Origin: Bauldia sp.
Lineage (GTDB): Bacteria; Pseudomonadota; Alphaproteobacteria; Rhizobiales; Kaistiaceae
DNA: 38,346 nt
Assembly: GCA_022841545.1 (NCBI GenBank)
Contig: JALHRF010000029.1
Span: 1 to 38,346, forward strand
Direction of reading: 5' to 3'
Within the stretch, counting starts at the first letter, position 1. The number at the start of each line of letters is the position of its first letter. Below are positions 8,845 through 16,583 of the stretch, one piece after another. The notes under the pieces were generated by a model. It saw nothing but the letters and a program-made list of their open reading frames with translations. It was not told where the DNA came from and did no database searches. The position numbers and the translations under genes are program-made.

Positions 8845-9174
8845 TCACGCGGTGTAGAACACCGGCTCCATCTTCGCCCACCACTCGCCGTCCTTGCGGG
8901 TCTCGAGCGGCTGCTGCATCGGGCCGCACAGTTCCCACCAGCGCTGCGTCTCCGGGTCGGCGGCCATCTGTTTCATGTCGGCGGCGAAATCGCTGCCGTG
9001 ATATTCCCAGTAGGCGAAGAGCAGGTTTTCCGGTTCCTTCAGGAAGATCGAGTAGTTGCGGATGTTGCTGTTTTCGATCTGCCTGAGCACCCCCGGCCAG
9101 ACCGCGGCATGGACCCGCTTGTATTCCTCGATCGTGCCCGGCTTGAGCTGGATGACATGACCCATGCGTTCCAT
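8845..9174 (-). CDS. rhaM: L-rhamnose mutarotase family protein
   Basis: This 109-residue protein matches the RhaM (DUF718) ferredoxin-like fold. It starts MERMGHVIQLKPGTIEEYK, includes HAAVWPGVLRQIENSNIRNY and the YWEYHG segment, and ends in EWWAKMEPVFYTA. The family interconverts alpha and beta anomers of L-rhamnose or related sugars. I chose the ATG at 9174 because family members start at this point; the frame is open far upstream, but that is a GC artefact overlapping the reductase gene. It is convergent with the amidohydrolase, with 24 bp between stops. The true sugar may not be rhamnose, since no other rhamnose genes are near. Confidence 0.85.
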   Translation of the reverse strand: MERMGHVIQLKPGTIEEYKRVHAAVWPGVLRQIENSNIRNYSIFLKEPENLLFAYWEYHGSDFAADMKQMAADPETQRWWELCGPMQQPLETRKDGEWWAKMEPVFYTA

Positions 9175-9534
9175 TCGCGGCGTCTTCCCCGTTGGTGCTC
9201 CCGGCCCGTTCCGGGCCCCCGCTTCCATCGCCGCGCCTGCGCCGGCAGGCAAGAGAAACCTGTGATGCATTCCCCTCAAGTTTTCGGATGACCGTTTCGC
9301 GCCAACCCCCGAGAATTGCCTTGAGGGGCGCATGGCAGGAAGCTTCGGTCGCGCCTTGTCGGGACACCGGAACTGTCCTAAGCGATCACCGGCTTTCACC
9401 GGTTCCGCAACGACAACCCGCCGAGGATGATGGGCAAGACATGCGTCAGGCTCCGCACAGTCCGCTGAAGCTCGTTCCCGGCGACGTTCGGTTGCCGCGG
9501 GCGGCCCTGGCGCAGGCCTGACCGGACCCGGACG
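9175..9534. other. Divergent intergenic region between rhaM and the reductase
   Basis: These 360 bp separate two divergently read genes and should contain both promoters. I see no convincing -35/-10 pair, hairpin or repeat, and no Rieske or plant-type ferredoxin cysteine pattern in any frame. Confidence 0.4.
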
Positions 9535-10782
9535 GTGAGCGACGATCGCGCCATGGTCATCGTCGGCGCCGGACACACCGGCGGCAGGGCCGCCCATGCG
9601 CTCCGCGCCGCCGGCTGGAAGGGACCGATCGTGCTGATCGGAACCGAGCCCCACGCCCCTTATGAGCGCCCGCCGCTGTCGAAGGGCATGCTGACCGGGG
9701 AGAAGGCGCTCGGCGACGTCACCCTCTACGACGAGGATGCCTGGAGCCGCGAGGGCATCGCCCACCGCGCCGGCGCCACCGTCGGCACGATCCGCCGCGG
9801 CGCGCGCGAGGTGGTCCTGACCGACGGCACCGTCATCCCGTATGAGCGGCTCCTGCTCGCGACCGGGGCGGAGCCGCGCCGGCTCGCCATTCCCGGCGCC
9901 GGGTTGCCCGGCGTGTCGGTGATGCGGGACATCGCCGATTCGGAGGCGCTCCGCGCGCGGCTCGGCAAGGGCAAGCGGCTCGTCGTCATCGGCGGCGGCT
10001 TCATCGGCCTCGAGGTTGCGTCGAACGCGGTGAGCCTCGGGACGGAGGTGACGGTGGTCGAGGCCGGCCCGCGGCTGATGACCCGCGCCGTTCCCGCTCC
10101 GATCGAGGAGCGCCTGCGCGCCCGCCATATCGCGGCCGGCGTCGATGTCCGGCTCGGCCGCCAGGTCGTCGCCATCCTCGGCACGGACGATGTCACGGGC
10201 GTCCGGCTCGACGACCGAAGCGAGATTGCCTGCGATACGGTCCTGGTCGCGATCGGCGTCGTCCCGCGGACCGGGCTCGCCGCGGCGGCCGGTCTCGGCG
10301 TCGACAACGGCATCGTCGTCGACGCGGAACTCCGCACGGAGGACCCGAACATCTTCGCGGCGGGCGATGTCTGTTCCTTCGCTCACGACCTGTTCGGCGG
10401 GCATGTGCGGCTCGAGAGCTGGAAGAACGCCGAGGATCAGGGGCCGATCGCGGCGCGGAACATGCTGGGCGCCGCCGAGACGGCGAGCATGGCGCCGTGG
10501 ATGTGGTCGGACCAGTACGACGTCACCATCCAGATCGCCGGCCTGCCCGACCGCGGATCGCGGATCGTCGCGCGTCAGCTCGATCCGGATTCGGTGATCC
10601 TCTTCCATCTCGCCGACGACGGCCGGCTGGTCGCCGCGAGCGGGGTCGGGCCGAACGGCTCGATCGGCCGCGCCGTCCGCCTCGGCCAGATGATGATCGA
10701 GCGGAGCCTCTATCCGGACCCGCGGCTTCTCGCCGACCCTGCCGTGAACCTCAAGACACTGATGCGGGAGCAGGCAGCCTGA
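9535..10782 (+). CDS. FAD-dependent ferredoxin--NAD(P)+ reductase (pyridine nucleotide-disulfide oxidoreductase fold)
   Basis: This 415-residue flavoprotein has the FAD-binding motif MVIVGAGHTGG near residue 11 and the NAD(P)-binding motif RLVVIGGGFIGLEVASNA in the middle. The second FAD contact NIFAAGDVCSF follows, and the C-terminal reductase domain is typical of putidaredoxin/rubredoxin reductase-like enzymes. APYERPPLSKGML is the usual early landmark. Such proteins pass electrons from NAD(P)H to a small ferredoxin that serves an oxygenase. The most obvious partners here are the MocD-like desaturase and the hydroxylase, but no ferredoxin gene is visible in the window. Translation probably starts at GTG 9535; an in-frame ATG at 9553 is the alternative. 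Confidence 0.9.
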   Translation: MSDDRAMVIVGAGHTGGRAAHALRAAGWKGPIVLIGTEPHAPYERPPLSKGMLTGEKALGDVTLYDEDAWSREGIAHRAGATVGTIRRGAREVVLTDGTVIPYERLLLATGAEPRRLAIPGAGLPGVSVMRDIADSEALRARLGKGKRLVVIGGGFIGLEVASNAVSLGTEVTVVEAGPRLMTRAVPAPIEERLRARHIAAGVDVRLGRQVVAILGTDDVTGVRLDDRSEIACDTVLVAIGVVPRTGLAAAAGLGVDNGIVVDAELRTEDPNIFAAGDVCSFAHDLFGGHVRLESWKNAEDQGPIAARNMLGAAETASMAPWMWSDQYDVTIQIAGLPDRGSRIVARQLDPDSVILFHLADDGRLVAASGVGPNGSIGRAVRLGQMMIERSLYPDPRLLADPAVNLKTLMREQAA

Positions 10783-10827
10783 CGGCCGCCGGCGGCCCCG
10801 CGACAAGAACCAAAGGGAGCGCACGCC

Positions 10828-11661
10828 TTGCAGAAGCTACTCGTCTTCCAGGCCCTCTGGGCGATGGAACGCCGCCACACCGACGGCTTCGAGCGGAGCC
10901 TCGAAGAGAACGTGAAGATGATCGCGGAGGCCGGCTTCGACGGCATCTCGGGCGACTGGCGCGACCGCGACAAGTGCCGCCGCATGACGGCGCTGATGAA
11001 GCAGTACAACCTCACCGCCGAGGGCCAGTGCTTCCCGAAGACCGTGGACGACCTCAAGCCGGCGCTCGAGAACGCGACCGAGTTCGGGCTCCACCATCTC
11101 GACATCCAGCCCGACATCCGCCCACGGAAGCTCAACGATTGCATCCCGCTGATCGAGGGCTGGCGGCGGCTTTCCGAAGAGGTCGACTTCCCGGTCTATA
11201 TCGAGACGCATCGCGACCGGATGACCACCGACCTGTTCTTCGTCCTCGACCTCCTCGAATGCTTCCCGGACCTGAAGCTCCTCGCCGACCTGTCGCACTT
11301 CCTCGTCGGCCGCGAATTCGCCTGGCCGATCGACGAGGAGAACCACGGCTACATCCACGAGATCCTCGATCATTCCTGGGCCTTCCACGGCCGGGTGGCG
11401 AGCCGCGAGCAGGTGCAGATCGAGATCTCGTTCCCGCACCACAAGATGTGGCTCGACACGTTCCTCGACTGGTGGGAATACGGCTTCCGGAGCTGGCGGA
11501 AGCGCAACCCCGACGACGCGACCTGCGCCTTCGTCTGCGAGTTCGGGCCAAAACCCTACGCCATCACCGGACCGGACGGCAACGACACCACCGATCGCTG
11601 GGCCGAGGCGCTGATTCTCAAGGACCGGATCAAGGAGACCTGGGCGAAGTCGGGGAAGTAG
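10828..11661 (+). CDS. Sugar phosphate isomerase/epimerase family protein (xylose isomerase-like TIM barrel)
   Basis: This 277-residue protein fits the AP-endonuclease-2/xylose-isomerase-like TIM barrel family. Visible landmarks are the NVKMIAEAGFDGISGDW strand-helix near the N-terminus, HHLDIQPD, YIETHRDRMTTD and KLLADLSHF, which supply metal-ligand Glu, His and Asp residues. MocC and IolE (inosose dehydratase) belong to the same broad family, so a role in inositol-derivative or sugar catabolism is possible. The start is a TTG at 10828 preceded by an aagggagc ribosome binding site; no ATG would keep the first strand. It follows the reductase by 45 bp and is probably co-transcribed with it. 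Confidence 0.72.
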   Translation: MQKLLVFQALWAMERRHTDGFERSLEENVKMIAEAGFDGISGDWRDRDKCRRMTALMKQYNLTAEGQCFPKTVDDLKPALENATEFGLHHLDIQPDIRPRKLNDCIPLIEGWRRLSEEVDFPVYIETHRDRMTTDLFFVLDLLECFPDLKLLADLSHFLVGREFAWPIDEENHGYIHEILDHSWAFHGRVASREQVQIEISFPHHKMWLDTFLDWWEYGFRSWRKRNPDDATCAFVCEFGPKPYAITGPDGNDTTDRWAEALILKDRIKETWAKSGK

Positions 11662-11689
11662 GCGGGCGCACATCTGGATCAAGGAGGTC

Positions 11690-11832
11690 GCGTCCTTCGA
11701 GGCTCGGTCGCTTAGCGACCGAGCACCTCAGGATGAGGAGCGCGTCGACTTCCATCAGCGGCGCTGAGGCAAGTGGGGGACATCCCCTTCCTCATGCTGA
11801 GGTGCTCCGCGAAGCGGAGCCTCGAAGCACGC
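11690..11832. repeat. Paired palindromic repeats, family A, second locus
   Basis: A 49 bp palindromic copy of family A (11690-11738) is followed after 51 bp by an inverted copy (11790-11832). The ends match those at 7322-7476, while the inner hairpin bases differ and are compensated. The pair lies between the convergent isomerase and ACC deaminase genes, so it may also act as a two-way terminator. Confidence 0.8.
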
Positions 11833-11849
11833 AACTCGGCTGATCCAGG

Positions 11850-12866
11850 TCACCCGTTCCTGAACAAATAGCTATACCCGTTGATCGCCGGCACGCCGCC
11901 AAGGTGGGCGTAGAGCACCTTCGACCCGGCCGGAATCTCCTCGCGGCGGATCATGTCGATCATGCCCTGCATCGATTTCCCCTCGTAGACCGGGTCGGTC
12001 ATCATCCCTTCGAGGCGCGCCGAGAGGCGGATCGCCTCCAAAGTCTCGGCCGAGGGCAGGCCGTATTCGGGGTAGGCGTAGCGGGTGTCGAGGATGACGT
12101 CGGCCTCGGTGATCGGCCGGCCGAGGTCGACCAGGTCGGCGGTGCGCTCCGCGATGCGGAGCACCTGCGCCTTCGTCTCCGCCGGCGTCGCCGAGCCGTC
12201 GATGCCGATGACGCGGTCGGCCCGTCCGTCTGCCGCGAAGCCGACCACCATGCCGGCCTGCGTGCTGCCGGTCACCGAGCAGACGATGATGGTGTCGAAG
12301 CGGAAGCCGAGCGCCGCCTCCTGCGCCCGCACCTCCTCGGCGAAGCCGACGAAGCCGAGGCCGCCGAGCCTGTGGTCCGACGCGCCGGCGGGAATCGCGT
12401 AGGGCTTGCCGCCCTTCTTCCGCACCTCCTCCAGCGCGTTCTCCCAGCTCTCCTTGAAGCCGATGCCGAAGCCCTCGTCGACAAGCTCGACCTGCGCGCC
12501 GAGGACGCGGCTCATCAGGATATTGCCGACCCGGTCGTAGACCGCGTCGTGCCAGTTGACCCAGCTCTCCTGTACGAGCCGGCACTTCATGCCGAGCTTG
12601 GCGGCCACCGCCGCCACCTGCCGGGTGTGGTTCGACTGGACGCCGCCGATCGTCACCAGCGTGTCGCAGCCCTCGGCGATGGCCTCGGGGACGAGGTACT
12701 CCAGCTTCCGGATCTTGTTGCCGCCGAAGGCGAGGCCCGAATTCATGTCCTCGCGCTTGGCGTAGATCTCGACCTTGCCGCCGAGATGCGCGGAAAGGCG
12801 TGGCAGGGCCTCGATCGGCGTCGGGCCGAAGGTGAGCGGGTGGCGGGGAAAGCGGGCGAGGTTCAT
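11850..12866 (-). CDS. acdS: 1-aminocyclopropane-1-carboxylate deaminase
   Basis: AcdS is a PLP enzyme that splits the ethylene precursor ACC into ammonia and 2-oxobutyrate, letting soil bacteria use it as a nitrogen source and lower plant ethylene. The 338-residue length is exact for the family. Diagnostic positions agree with studied ACC deaminases without any offset: Lys51 (PLP) in FGGNKIRK, Ser78 in GVQSNH, Tyr294 and Glu295 in DPVYEGKS, and Leu322 in AHLGGVP. Glu295 and Leu322 separate true ACC deaminase from D-cysteine desulfhydrase. The regulator gene 87 bp away is divergent, the classic acdS/acdR arrangement. Confidence 0.96.
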   Translation of the reverse strand: MNLARFPRHPLTFGPTPIEALPRLSAHLGGKVEIYAKREDMNSGLAFGGNKIRKLEYLVPEAIAEGCDTLVTIGGVQSNHTRQVAAVAAKLGMKCRLVQESWVNWHDAVYDRVGNILMSRVLGAQVELVDEGFGIGFKESWENALEEVRKKGGKPYAIPAGASDHRLGGLGFVGFAEEVRAQEAALGFRFDTIIVCSVTGSTQAGMVVGFAADGRADRVIGIDGSATPAETKAQVLRIAERTADLVDLGRPITEADVILDTRYAYPEYGLPSAETLEAIRLSARLEGMMTDPVYEGKSMQGMIDMIRREEIPAGSKVLYAHLGGVPAINGYSYLFRNG

Positions 12867-12922
12867 GGCGCGGACTCCGGCGTTGTCTCAGGCCGGAATC
12901 ATGCGACGCGAAGGGTATGCAG

Positions 12923-12930
12923 GCAATTGC
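12923..12930. promoter_or_regulatory. Possible AcdR/Lrp-type site between acdS and acdR
   Basis: The 87 bp gap between the divergent genes contains the palindrome GCAATTGC in an AT-richer patch. Lrp-family regulators bind AT-rich, loosely palindromic sites in such gaps. The assignment rests on position and composition only. Confidence 0.3.
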
Positions 12931-12953
12931 TTTGTTGAGGCTATTTCGCGAAG

Positions 12954-13502
12954 ATGGATGGGCAAGGATCGCAAAGAGGCCTATCTGGATTGCGTAAATC
13001 AACGAAGCAGCCGAAGAAGATTGCGTCGCCAAAATCGGTAGACCCGGCGCTCGACCGCATCGACCGCAACATCCTCCGCGCGCTGCAGGCCGACGCGTCG
13101 ATCACCAACGCGGCGCTGTCGGAGCGCGTCCACCTCAGTCCGGCCGCGACGCTGCGGCGGGTCGAGAAGCTGAAGGACTCGGGGCTGATCGCCAGGATCG
13201 TCGCCGTGCTCGACCCCGCCAAGGTCGACAGGACGACGCTGGTCATCGTCGGCGTGGTGCTGGACCGGTCGACGCCGTCGGATTTCGGCGCCTTCGAGAC
13301 GGCGGCGAAGGGCATACCGGGCTGCCTCGAATGCCACCTCGTCGCCGGCGAATTCGACTATTTCCTCGTGCTCCGCACCCGCGACATCGCCGACTTCAAC
13401 CGGCTCCATGCCGCGTCGATCATCAGCCTGCCGGGGGTGCGCCAGATCCGCACCTTCTTCGTGCTCAAGGAGATCCTGTCGACGACGGCGCTGCCGATTT
13501 GA
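12954..13502 (+). CDS. acdR: Lrp/AsnC-family transcriptional regulator, AcdR-like
   Basis: This 182-residue protein has an N-terminal winged helix-turn-helix (about 33-90, with LDRIDRNILRALQADASITNAALSE in segments and a recognition helix around LSPAATLRRVEKL). A C-terminal RAM/AsnC ligand domain follows (about 98-175: VGVVLDR, CLECHLVAGEFDYFLVLRT). It is divergent from acdS, so it is most likely the ACC-responsive regulator AcdR, which activates acdS in studied rhizobia. The first 25 residues are basic and poorly conserved in type; a later start is possible. The ATG at 12954 lies inside a sequence (TTTCGCGAAGATGG, 12944-12957) that recurs in the palindrome at 13558-13589. Confidence 0.88.
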   Translation: MDGQGSQRGLSGLRKSTKQPKKIASPKSVDPALDRIDRNILRALQADASITNAALSERVHLSPAATLRRVEKLKDSGLIARIVAVLDPAKVDRTTLVIVGVVLDRSTPSDFGAFETAAKGIPGCLECHLVAGEFDYFLVLRTRDIADFNRLHAASIISLPGVRQIRTFFVLKEILSTTALPI

Positions 13503-13507
13503 GGGCC

Positions 13508-13539
13508 GTTATGACCGCTTTCGCGAAAGTGGTAATAGC
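13508..13539. promoter_or_regulatory. Long palindrome 1 upstream of the nucleotidyltransferase gene
   Basis: This 32 bp element is centred on TTTCGCGAAA, and 13 of its 16 positions are paired. Its left arm reads GTTATGACCGCTTTCG. It starts 6 bp after the acdR stop and contains the start of the small upstream ORF. A second copy lies exactly 50 bp downstream. It is likely a protein-binding operator or an RNA hairpin. Confidence 0.75.
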
Positions 13540-13564
13540 GCGTTGCCCCCGGCATGTGTTATGA
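13511..13564 (+). CDS. Short upstream ORF, 17 codons
   Basis: The frame MTAFAKVVIARCPRHVL starts inside palindrome 1. Its stop overlaps the first ATG of the nucleotidyltransferase as ATGA (13561-13564). Its first ten residues resemble the N-terminus of that gene (MTIFAKMVIT) because both are encoded by the palindrome. It may be a leader ORF that couples translation or a simple by-product of the duplicated palindrome. I cannot tell whether it is translated. Confidence 0.35.
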   Translation: MTAFAKVVIARCPRHVL

Positions 13565-13589
13565 CCATTTTCGCGAAGATGGTAATAAC
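13558..13589. promoter_or_regulatory. Long palindrome 2 over the start of the nucleotidyltransferase gene
   Basis: This is a 32 bp near-perfect palindrome with 14 of 16 positions paired. The left arm is GTTATGACCATTTTCG and the right arm is CGAAGATGGTAATAAC. It covers two candidate start codons (13561 and 13579), so a bound protein or folded mRNA could block initiation. Confidence 0.8.
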
Positions 13590-14757
13590 GGCGATGAAGC
13601 CCGTCGATCACACTTACCAGACGCTCTACTCCGAACTCGCCCAGCGGGCTCTCGATGCTGAGTTCTCGGCGGAGTTCTCCGTCGATGGGCGCTTCATCAC
13701 CATGGAAGTGCGAGGGCGTCGCTATTGGTACTTTGATCTGCCTGAAGCGGGTGGAGGCAAAAAACGCCTCTACGTCGGGCCAGTCGATGATCACGAGATC
13801 ACAACGCGAGTCGAGAAGTTCAAGGATCTCAAGGCCGACGCCAGGGCGCGGCGCAAGATCGTCTCGACTCTCGTCCGCGAGGCCTATCTGCCGCGCCCGG
13901 ACCCGTTCGCAGGCGACATCATCCAGGCCCTGGCAAATGCCGGTTTCTTTCGCCTCCGGGGTGTCCTCATCGGAACCCTGGCATTTCAATGCTACTCGGC
14001 CCTCCTTGGCGTCCGTCTCACCGGGACGGCGCTCCAGACGGACGACGCTGATTTCGCGCAGTTCCACTCCATCTCGGTCGCAGTGGACGACTCCATGCCT
14101 CCGGTGCTCGACGTGCTGCGCGAGATCGATCCGACCTTCCGCGAGATCCCACACGCTGCCGACGGGCGGCTCGTTACCCGATTCAGCTCGCGATCCGGCT
14201 TCCGAGTAGAGTTCCTGACGCCCAACACCGGTTCGGCCGAGCACGAGGGACACCCTTCCCGCATGCCCGCGCTGGGCGGCGCTGCGGCCGAACCGCTGCG
14301 TTTTCTCGACTTCCTCATCTACCACCCAGCCCGCGCCGTGGTGCTCCATGGAGCCGGCGTGCCGGTGCTGGTTCCTTCCCCCGAGCGCTTCGCCGTCCAT
14401 AAGATGATCGTCGGCTCCCGTCGCCGCGTCGACGATGATGGCACCGTAAAGAGCCGGAAGGACCGTCGGCAGGCGGAAGTGCTGATGACGGCATTGATCG
14501 AGACCCGCCGTTCCGACGCGCTGGCCGATGCCTACATGGAGGCATGGGACCGAGGCCCCGCCTGGCGCGAGGCCATTGAGGAAAGCCAGCGATCCTTGGA
14601 TGAGGAGAGCTGGCAGCGCCTCCGGAGCGGATTGGCGAAGGGCGTTGCAAGCGTTGGCGGCGATCCCGCCGCTTACGGTCTCGAGGACGTGATGCCGCCT
14701 ACACCCGCATCGGCATCAGGACGTAGAGCGCGTCCTTCGAGGCGTTGTCCTGGATGA
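13561..14757 (+). CDS. GSU2403-family nucleotidyltransferase-fold protein
   Basis: The protein is about 387-398 residues depending on start (ATG at 13561, 13579 or 13594). The first 110 residues form an uncharacterised region (SVDGRFITMEVRGRRYWYFDLP). A nucleotidyltransferase-like core follows: FRLRGVLIGTLAFQCYSALLG, TDDADFAQF with the expected paired acids, then FRVEFLTPNT and PERFAVHKMIVGSRR. This pattern resembles the GSU2403/NTP_transf_8 group, related to AbiEii-type toxin nucleotidyltransferases. No partner antitoxin is adjacent. Two 32 bp palindromes cover the start region and suggest autoregulation. The last 59 bp overlap the 3' end of convergent dnaN, so the C-terminal tail (ASASGRRARPSRRCPG) is probably accidental readthrough. 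The biochemical role is unknown. Confidence 0.78.
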   Translation: MTIFAKMVITAMKPVDHTYQTLYSELAQRALDAEFSAEFSVDGRFITMEVRGRRYWYFDLPEAGGGKKRLYVGPVDDHEITTRVEKFKDLKADARARRKIVSTLVREAYLPRPDPFAGDIIQALANAGFFRLRGVLIGTLAFQCYSALLGVRLTGTALQTDDADFAQFHSISVAVDDSMPPVLDVLREIDPTFREIPHAADGRLVTRFSSRSGFRVEFLTPNTGSAEHEGHPSRMPALGGAAAEPLRFLDFLIYHPARAVVLHGAGVPVLVPSPERFAVHKMIVGSRRRVDDDGTVKSRKDRRQAEVLMTALIETRRSDALADAYMEAWDRGPAWREAIEESQRSLDEESWQRLRSGLAKGVASVGGDPAAYGLEDVMPPTPASASGRRARPSRRCPG

Positions 14758-15814
14758 GGGTCGGCGAGCCCGGGTCGGCGAAGCGGAACTCGGCGGTGTC
14801 GCTTTCGAGCTGGCCCGCCACGTCCATGAGGTATTTCGAGTTGAAGCCGATCTCGATCGGGTCGAAGCCGTAGTCGACGCCGAGCTCCTCGGTGGCGCTG
14901 CCCGAATCGGGGTTGTTGACCGAGAGCACCATCCTGCCGTCGGAAAGCGCCATCTTGACCGCGCGGCCGCGCTCGCTGGAGACGGTGGAGACGCGGTCGA
15001 CGGCGTTCTTGAACTCGCCCTTGTCGACCTTCATCACCTTGTCGTTGCCCTGCGGGATCACCCGCACATAGTCGGGAAAGGTGCCGTCGATCAGCTTCGA
15101 GGTGAGCACGACCAGGCCGATCGTCACCCTGATCTTGGTGTCGGAAATCTCGACATCGATCTCGGCCTCGGGGTCCTCGACCAGCTTCTGGATCTCGCCC
15201 ACCGTCTTCCGTGGCACGATGACGCCGGCCATGTCCTTGATGCCGTCCGGCGCGTCGAGCTGGGCCTGTGCCAGGCGGTGGCCGTCGGTGGCGACGGCGC
15301 GGAGCATCGGCTTGTCGCCGACTTTGACGACATGAAGGTAGATGCCGTTGAGATAGTAGCGCGTCTCCTCGGTCGAGATCGCGAACTGGGTGCGGTCGAT
15401 GAGCTTCTTGAACTCGCTCGCCTTGAGGCGGAAGCGGGTCGGGAAATCCCCCGCGGTGAGGTCGGGGAAATCGGCCTCGGGCAGCACCTGGAGGGCGAAG
15501 CGCGAGCGGCCGGACTTGACCGTGAGCTGCGCGCCGTCGCCGGTGTCGAGCGACACCTCGGCGCCGTCCGGCAACTTCCGAACGATGTCGTAGAGGATGT
15601 GGGCCGGGACCGTGGTGGCGCCCGCCTGGCCGATCTCGGCCGGCACCGTCTCGGTCACCTCGAGGTCGAGGTCGGTCGCCTTCAGCATCAGCTTGCCGCC
15701 GTCGGCCTTGACCAGCACGTTGGCGAGGATGGGGATGGTGTTCCGCCGCTCCACCACGCGGTGGACATGGCCGAGGGACTTGAGGAGGTGCGATCGCTCG
15801 ACGGTCGCGCGCAT
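14699..15814 (-). CDS. dnaN: DNA polymerase III subunit beta (sliding clamp)
   Basis: DnaN forms the dimeric ring that tethers DNA polymerase III to DNA. The protein is 371 residues, the usual length, with three repeated clamp folds. Recognisable segments are MLKATDLDLEV, ETRYYLNGIYLHV, LRAVATDGHRLA, GTFPDYVRVIP and the conserved C-terminal YVLMPMRV, part of the hydrophobic cleft for clamp-binding motifs. The start is the ATG at 15814. It is not beside dnaA, as is common in alphaproteobacteria, so it does not mark the origin here. Its 3' end overlaps the inserted nucleotidyltransferase gene on the other strand. Confidence 0.98.
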   Translation of the reverse strand: MRATVERSHLLKSLGHVHRVVERRNTIPILANVLVKADGGKLMLKATDLDLEVTETVPAEIGQAGATTVPAHILYDIVRKLPDGAEVSLDTGDGAQLTVKSGRSRFALQVLPEADFPDLTAGDFPTRFRLKASEFKKLIDRTQFAISTEETRYYLNGIYLHVVKVGDKPMLRAVATDGHRLAQAQLDAPDGIKDMAGVIVPRKTVGEIQKLVEDPEAEIDVEISDTKIRVTIGLVVLTSKLIDGTFPDYVRVIPQGNDKVMKVDKGEFKNAVDRVSTVSSERGRAVKMALSDGRMVLSVNNPDSGSATEELGVDYGFDPIEIGFNSKYLMDVAGQLESDTAEFRFADPGSPTLIQDNASKDALYVLMPMRV

Positions 15815-16025
15815 GGGTGGTCGTCCGTTCCTTAGAGGGATGCCATGGAGGCGTGCCGCCCGGCCCCCTGGGCGTTGCTACGGACTGACGAAACTGGCCT
15901 GTAGCGCCGGAAAGCGCAAGGGGCGCGTCGCCGCGGTCCACATCGATCGGGGCCGGCCTCGCTTGATGTCGATGCTCGCCGGGACTACATGTCCAGTAAC
16001 CGCCCCCTTGAAAGGCGCTGCCCCG

Positions 16026-16583
16026 ATGTTCATCCAGACCGAGACCACCCCCAATCCCGCGTCGCTCAAGTTCCTGCCCGGCCGCGTCGTGCTCGGCTCC
16101 GGTACGGCCGAGTTCCGCGATTCCGACGAGGCCGCGCGCTCGCCGCTCGCCGAGCGGCTGTTCGGCGTCGACGGCGTCGCGGGAGTCTTCCTCGGCAGCG
16201 ATTTCATCACCGTCACCAAGACCGACGGCGAGTGGCAGCACCTCAAGCCCGCGGTGCTCGGCGCGATCATGGAGCATTTCATGTCGGGCATGCCGGTGCT
16301 CCGGGCCGAGGCGGACGGGCCGAGCGGCGAGTTCTACGCCGAGGAAGACGCCGAGACGGTCGCCACCATCAAGGAACTGATCGAGACCCGGGTCCGCCCG
16401 GCCGTTGCCCAGGACGGCGGCGACATCACCTTCCAGGGCTTCCGCGACGGCATCGTCTACCTCAACATGCGCGGCTCCTGTGCCGGGTGCCCGTCCTCGA
16501 CGGCCACGCTGAAGCACGGCATCCAGAACCTGCTCCGACACTTCGTTCCCGAAGTGCAGGAGATTCAGGAAGTTCCGGCCTGA
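16026..16583 (+). CDS. Nfu/NifU-type iron-sulfur cluster carrier
   Basis: This 185-residue protein has the two-domain Nfu layout. The N-terminal Nfu_N domain (1-90) begins MFIQTETTPNPASLKFLPG. The C-terminal NifU domain holds the cluster-binding CxxC in RGSCAGCPSSTATLKHGI (Cys152 and Cys155). It carries 4Fe-4S clusters to target enzymes in the cytoplasm. The frame is open upstream, but the ATG at 16026 gives the exact family N-terminus. It is divergent from dnaN with a 211 bp gap in which I see no clear promoter. Confidence 0.95.
   Translation: MFIQTETTPNPASLKFLPGRVVLGSGTAEFRDSDEAARSPLAERLFGVDGVAGVFLGSDFITVTKTDGEWQHLKPAVLGAIMEHFMSGMPVLRAEADGPSGEFYAEEDAETVATIKELIETRVRPAVAQDGGDITFQGFRDGIVYLNMRGSCAGCPSSTATLKHGIQNLLRHFVPEVQEIQEVPA

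Noticed and set aside
9175-9534. A hidden ferredoxin gene next to the reductase
   Set aside because: No CxH/CxxH Rieske pair or plant-type four-cysteine pattern could be read in any frame.
8845-10824. A long frame that would extend rhaM N-terminally by 550 residues
   Set aside because: The extension is antisense to the ferredoxin reductase; only the last 109 residues match the RhaM family.
14699-15814. dnaN as a sign of the replication origin
   Set aside because: No dnaA, DnaA-box cluster or AT-rich unwinding region is visible; dnaN is often far from the origin in this group.
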